NCBI GenBank assembly: GCA_948470475.1
Contig: OX419346.1
Location: 13,177,843 to 13,241,842, forward strand
Direction of reading: 5' to 3'
DNA: 64,000 bases
From: Galaxea fascicularis
Lineage: Eukaryota > Cnidaria > Anthozoa > Scleractinia > Euphylliidae
The notes below the pieces were generated by a model, which saw only the letters and a program-made list of their open reading frames with translations, was not told the DNA's origin and did not search any database. Both the position numbers and the translations under genes were made by a program. This document shows, piece by piece, positions 59,682 through 64,000 of the stretch (within the stretch, counting starts at the first letter, position 1; each line of letters starts with the position of its first letter).

Positions 59682-59935
59682 TTTTCAACACCTTGGCCGG
59701 CATTCGACCTGAAAAAAATTCGCGAAATACGTGTCGCGAAATACGGTTCGTCCAATAAGCCCAGCATAAAGTAAGCGCTGGACTTGAGATCTAAAAATCA
59801 TTTCAGGATCGCTTGACTTTTCCTTATCGATTTACGATGGTTTGGTTTGGCCAGGATTCTTTGATTCGACAATTTTTAGAAAAATCTCGGACTGCTGGCC
59901 ACTTAGTGTTTTTAAAACCTTGGCCGGTTACCGGC
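59651..59935 (+). repeat. Diverged direct repeat of the inner element end
   Basis: CAATTTTTATCGGACCGCC...CATTTAGTG followed by CCTTGGCCGG (59651-59710) recurs in worn form as CAATTTTTAGAAAA...CACTTAGTG and CCTTGGCCGG at 59870-59928, followed by the near-palindrome GGCCGGTTACCGGCC. Confidence 0.45.
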
Positions 59936-60279
59936 CGCGAAGCCTGGGCGTAAATTTTCGAGCGATTTCTTTTTTACGCCCATATTTCGAGCGAGCTAAA
60001 AGGACCCTTGAAACTTCTCTGACATAGCAAGTCGGGCTGCAAACAATAATAGAGCGAAAATCCTCATACGGTCTCATACCCTAGCGCCTGAGACAAAATC
60101 TCGAAGTCAAGCTATCCCTCGAAAGAACCGTGGACGGTTCGACTTCTTCACATAGCCATCTGTCATAAAATTTAGACTTTTAATGTAAACGCATAAACTG
60201 TCGACACTTATATCGAATCTCAGAGTCAAAACTGAGGCAAAAAGAGGCCAATTTGAACGAGTTTTAGCCTACAGAGACA

Positions 60280-61964
60280 TTGTTACCGGAAGCAAAAGCA
60301 AATTCATTCACGCATTCTACTAATCCAGCAACAAAGGTGGAACTGTTTAACCAATTTTTTCGTACTGTTTATTCCGCCCCAACTTCCGAGAAAACATTTC
60401 CCACTGATGTTGTCAATCCGAATTTGTTGTTGAGCTTAAAGACCACTGCAAGCGAAGTAAAAAGAATCCTACAGAATCTTGACGTCACCAAGGCAACTGG
60501 TGCTGACAACATCCCAGCGCGTATTCTTAAAGTCTGCTCTGAAGAATTATCGAAACCCCTAGCCCTTTTGTTTAATAGATCCTTTTCTTTAGGAAGAGTT
60601 CCTGTACAGTGGAAACTCGCCAACATTTCACCAGTTCATAAAGCAAATGAAAAGGACCTTGTGGATAACTACAGATCTATCTCTCTTTTGTCCATTCCAG
60701 GAAAATGTCAAGAGCGTATAGTGTACTCAGCAATTTATTCCCATGTCTCAGCTTACCTGTCAGATTGGCAGCATGGTTTCGTCAAAGGAAGATCAACTGC
60801 TACTCAACTAATTTTGACTCATCATCAGTGGGCAAGAGCACTTGATGAGGGACATCAAGTTGATGTGGTTTTCCTCGATTTTTCGAAGGCCTTCGACCGT
60901 GTTCCCCATCTGGCCTTACTGCACAAGCTTAATAATTTCGGTATTTCAGGGGAACTGTTGAACTGGTGTCAAGACTACCTTAGTAATCGAAGACAAAGAG
61001 TAGTCATTGATGGTTATTCATCTTCTTTAACAGATATCACCTCTGGTGTACCGCAGGGATCTATTCTTGGGCCACTATTTTTTGTTTTGTTTATTAATGA
61101 TTTACCTGATGTAGTTTGTTCTGAAAGCACAATGGCTTTGTACGCTGATGACAGCAAGATGTTTAGAGTAATAAACTGTGATGACGATCAGACGCTTTTC
61201 CAAAACGATTTGGATAAGCTCTACCATTGGAGCCAACGCAACCTGATGGATTTCAACTCCAAAAAATGTAAGATCATGAGGATTACTAAAAAACAAGTGC
61301 CTTTTACCAACATGGTACAATTGAGTGATACCGTTCTCGAGGAGGTCAAGGAATTTAAAGATTTAGGAATATTGACTAACAACGGTTTATCCTGGAACTC
61401 TCATATTGATATGATCACCGCCAAGGCAAATAGAATGTTAGGCTTAATTAAAAGAACGACTATGGATCTCAAGGATGAATCTACTCTAAAGACCTTGTAC
61501 TGCTCCCTTGTGAGATCGAACCTGGAATACTGCTCAGTCGTCTGGAGTCCGTTCACCAAGAGAAACGTAAACAAGCTCGAGAGAATTCAGCGTAGAGCAA
61601 CTAGGTTCATTTTAAAGTCGAATGAACCATACGATGTCCGTCTACGTATAGGAAACTCAAGCTATTAACTCTTGAGCAAAGACGTTTTGTTGACGATGTT
61701 ACCTTTTTGTTTAAGACTCTCAATGGCCATTTAGATGTTGATTTTTCTCAATTCTTAGATTTTTATAGCCAAAAGGACCGTTATTTATTGAGGCATTTCG
61801 ATACCAAATCGTTAAAAAAGAAATATGCCAGGACAAACGTACTCAAAAACAGTTACTTTTATAGGATTGTGGATGAATGGAACAGTTTGCCCCTTGAAGT
61901 CCGTTCGGCATGCAATGTTGACAAGTTTAAAGCTAGTGTTATGAAATTTGTAACAAAATTGTAA
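60280..61964 (+). pseudogene. Non-LTR reverse transcriptase (CR1/L2/jockey group), frameshifted
   Basis: Open from 60280 (TTG) to 61668, then continued in another frame to 61964. Visible RT blocks: WKLANISPVHK (residues 111-121), NYRSISLLS (130-138), QHGFVKGRST (165-174), DVVFLDFSKAFD (195-206, motif A, Asp200), SGVPQGSILGP (255-265, motif B) and LYADDSK (287-293, catalytic YADD encoded at 61141). All catalytic residues are present. Residues 1-7 (LPEAKA after the start) come from the host palindrome arm, not from the LINE. A frameshift near 61644-61653 cuts off the C-terminal part, which resumes as KLKLLTLEQRRFVDDV and ends VMKFVTKL. With no endonuclease and a shifted frame, the copy is inactive. 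Confidence 0.88.
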
Positions 61965-62130
61965 ATATTATTTGAGCTTTTAGTGAGTTTAATGTAATTT
62001 TTATGATATATATGAGGTGATTTGTTTTTATATGGGGTCACGAGACTCTTTTACAAATTATCCTTATGGCTATTTTTTTCCTCTCTCTCTTTTGTAAATA
62101 CGCCATTAAATTGTAATAAATAAATAAAAT
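60302..62130 (+). mobile_element. 5'-truncated CR1/L2-like LINE inserted in the palindrome's right arm
   Basis: The left-arm copy shows the empty site as GCAAAAGCAGATTCTTCT on the complementary strand. In the right arm GCAAAAGCA is followed by LINE sequence, and ATTCTTCT resumes 1.8 kb later after a TAAATAAATAAA tail. AAATTC occurs at both junctions and may be a short target duplication. The insert contains the RT domain and C-terminal part, a short 3' UTR and the tail, but no endonuclease or ORF1. Confidence 0.8.
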
Positions 62131-62243
62131 TCTTCTAGTAGATCCCAGTACTAAATCGTACTTGGATACTAGTTACCAGTCGACAACGGTAAGTGGCAGC
62201 CATCTTGAAGTGGGCGTTAAAAAAAAAAATTGCCCTAGGCGGT

Positions 62244-62515
62244 GCTATTTTTATTGTTTATTCCTTCTCGTTGGTGACTTTCTTTATTTCGGTTAGTTAC
62301 AGATCTATTTCATTAGTTCAGAAGATTTTCGTCAAGCTAAAACCCATACTTTTTCTTAACTTCATCATCAGTGGGTTCCACATCACTTGCTATCACTGTT
62401 ACTGTTTATGCTTTCGCATTGCTTTTTGAAGTGGATCGCATCAATTTTTCATCACTCATAGCATCACTACAACCTATTAGAAACACTCCTAATTTTAGCT
62501 TTAAGTGACAATAAC
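62244..62515. other. Intergenic, nothing recognised
   Basis: T-rich sequence between the palindrome and the next inverted-repeat element. Several TCATCA/ATCACT motifs occur (62360-62470) but form no clear repeat. Confidence 0.4.
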
Positions 62516-62803
62516 CAGGAGCCCATCACTAGGAGCGTATAACTCCCATACTAAGCTTATGTCACGGTGTTTTTACAAAGCGATTTATTTTTAGGCTATC
62601 CTTCCCGTGAAAAAAGGCGGTTCCGATACACGTGATACCGTATCTTTAGAACAAAAGAAAGGTCGAGGAAAAGTTTTGCACGAGAGAATGGGGCTCATGA
62701 GGAAGTCCCATATTTGGGGAAAATTCAATCTAAATAAACCGGTCTGTGAAAACGCTGTGACAGGAATTTTGGGCAGTTGTACGCTCCTAATGATGGGCTC
62801 CTG
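62516..62803. mobile_element. 288-bp MITE with 32-bp terminal inverted repeats and CAATAAC duplication
   Basis: CAGGAGCCCATCACTAGGAG (left) is matched in inverse by CTCCTAATGATGGGCTCCTG (right); the repeat extends about 32 bp with three mismatches. CAATAAC lies immediately outside both ends (62509-62515 and 62804-62810), a perfect 7-bp target duplication. The interior has no transposase. It is a relatively well-preserved non-autonomous DNA transposon; the superfamily is not certain. Confidence 0.85.
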
Positions 62804-62810
62804 CAATAAC

Positions 62811-63560
62811 TAAATACTAGCACGGTGGCTCTCTTTGCTTTTTGCCGGGAAAATGAAGATTTAAGGTGGCTCTGAATCGAGTCTAGTATACAATTGAGTG
62901 TCAGTGGTAAGAAGAGGGGGCACAATAAACTAAACATGCTACACCTTGCAACTTGTTTTATTGATCATTGCCATCCGCTTCATACCATCCGTGTGGTCTG
63001 TGACGTCGGTAACTTAATACGTCAAAGGGTGAAACTCCCTTTTTGCACTGAGCGAGCGGCGAGATCTTGGCGTCACGGTAATCCCTTCCATTGTTTCCAT
63101 TCCTTGTGAGGATTTCATGTTCGGGGTGTGACGCAATGAACTTTCATCAGCCTTACAAAGGATGATGACCTCAGAGTCTTTCAACTCTACTGCATTCGAA
63201 TTGAATGGATGACACAACGCAGGCTCAACTGTTGTAGCAGTCACGTACAGCAATTATAGCATTACCATTCTATTTCCCCAAATTACGTTCTAAAACTCAC
63301 AGACTATATCTTTCGTTAATTGGGATTCCAGCTCTCATGAAAGAAAGTGACCAACTGTATGTTTCCCAACTGGGCTTGTTCGATCATTCAAGGTATGTAC
63401 TTTCCACATGCATCAAAAACGTCTGAATGTTTAATTTTGGACTTAATGAAACTGAGGTATACTAGTTTACTAAAGAGAGTGGAGAAATAAGGAATTCGAA
63501 GTGGTAGGAAAGAAGTGAAAACGGATGAAATGGCAATGGACGAGGACGCACCACCAAGGA
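62811..63560. other. Intergenic, no gene recognised
   Basis: Short frames on both strands (none above 80 codons) lack recognisable domains or convincing splice signals. TGACGTCGGTAACTTAA near 63001 and GGCGTCACGG near 63070 are CRE-like half-sites only. Confidence 0.45.
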
Positions 63561-63850
63561 ACAACAACACCAACATGCTTTATTTCCCCATTTAGTTACA
63601 TTACAGACATTTAATCATTTAATTACAAAACAAGAGGGGACTGCTACACTGAAATAATCATAGAGTTAAAGAACGCAGGTAGCCAGGAAAAAGTCCAGAC
63701 CCCATTTCCGTACAAGATAATTTAGCTCGGCTCCGAAGCGACTTATTGTCGAAATTGATAACTCGGGCTTTAAAAATTTTCCTTGTTTCAATTAAATCCT
63801 GACAGTAACCACTCCGGTGAAAATCTTCAAAGCATACGTGTGTACCCATC
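63561..63850 (-). mobile_element. Possible LINE 3' end on the minus strand
   Basis: Read on the minus strand, the sequence goes through a TGTAATGTAACTAAATGGGG segment, then AATAAA (63579-63584), then a GTTG/GTTGTT simple repeat (about 63561-63575). This resembles the terminal region of a CR1/L2-type element with a short repeat tail. No RT motif is identified upstream (63658-63849 on the minus strand is open but unrecognised), so the call is weak. Confidence 0.3.
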
Positions 63851-64000
63851 TAGATCTGCGTACGGACAATTTCTTCTGGAAGACTGAAGGAAATTTGCCC
63901 GAATAAAGTTGTCCATCTCTGTGATGCCATGTTACTTTTTTTTAAAATAAAAAGTAAGCAGCGCTATGGTGAGCTGCATTTAACGTTGGTCGACTGATCG
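63851..64000. other. Window end, nothing recognised
   Basis: AT-rich sequence with no frame, repeat or RNA gene that I can support. Confidence 0.4.

Larger units (their letters stand above)
59172..62243. mobile_element. Large palindromic (foldback-like) element split by a LINE
   Basis: The left arm, 59172 to about 59530, is matched in inverse by 60040-60300 and 62131-62243. The outer part includes TTTTTACGCCCACTTCAAG and its inverse CTTGAAGTGGGCGTTAAAA; the inner part includes CCCTAGCGCCTGAGACAAAA. The right arm is continuous only if the LINE at 60302-62130 is removed. The loop between the arms (about 59531-60040) has its own smaller inverted and direct repeats. No transposase frame is seen. 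A foldback transposon or nested MITEs are the likely explanations. Confidence 0.75.

Noticed and set aside
59842..60027. 61-codon frame in the palindrome loop
   Set aside because: It lies in repeat-derived sequence with no domain similarity.
63014..63253. 79-codon minus-strand frame
   Set aside because: No recognisable motif, repeat or splice context.

Overview
This window is animal nuclear DNA, most probably from an anthozoan cnidarian such as a stony coral or sea anemone. The evidence is a metazoan-type 5S rRNA gene array, AT-rich intergenic DNA full of small inverted-repeat transposons, and decayed CR1/L2-like and RTE-like non-LTR retrotransposons whose remains resemble those common in coral and anemone genomes. 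The species assignment is inference.

Region 1 (1 to about 53261) is one uninterrupted head-to-tail 5S rDNA array with every gene on the + strand. I count 79 complete 5S genes. The array runs off the left edge of the window, so its real size is larger. Each gene is 119 nt, has a TATAAA box at -32, the internal A, intermediate and C box region, and a T5 RNA polymerase III terminator. Units come in three classes, named by the spacer that follows each gene: S (about 531 bp, 16 units), L (about 716 bp, 41 units including the last, broken one) and Ld (about 703 bp, 22 units). L differs from S by a 185-bp insertion that duplicates TTGCC. Ld is L with a 13-nt deletion inside that insertion. In an L or Ld unit the insertion core starts 140 nt after the first base of the 5S gene. 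S units cluster at the left end, in the 31.5-42 kb part and at the right end; Ld units lie between. Hybrid units and repeated multi-unit blocks show continuing unequal exchange and gene conversion.

The 180-bp insertion core is the most interesting piece. It carries a polypyrimidine-CAG acceptor, an 86-nt open segment and a GTAAGT donor. It also has a run of hairpins and a T-rich Sm-like stretch that together resemble a spliced-leader RNA. Its short terminal repeats and target duplication also fit a small transposon. These readings compete and are kept separate below.

Region 2 (53262 to 64000) is unique-sequence flank full of mobile-element debris: a TA-flanked 444-bp inverted-repeat element, a 153-bp inverted-repeat element with a G-run, an RTE-like LINE relic, a possible host-gene exon, a CR1/L2-like LINE relic with a (TTAC)n tail and a minisatellite-bearing interruption, a set of CACG motifs spaced about 30 bp apart, a large palindrome whose right arm was split by a 5'-truncated CR1/L2-like LINE (the longest open frame here, frameshifted near its end), a 288-bp inverted-repeat element with a perfect 7-bp target duplication, and a possible minus-strand LINE tail. 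I see no intact host protein-coding gene, no tRNA and no CRISPR array.
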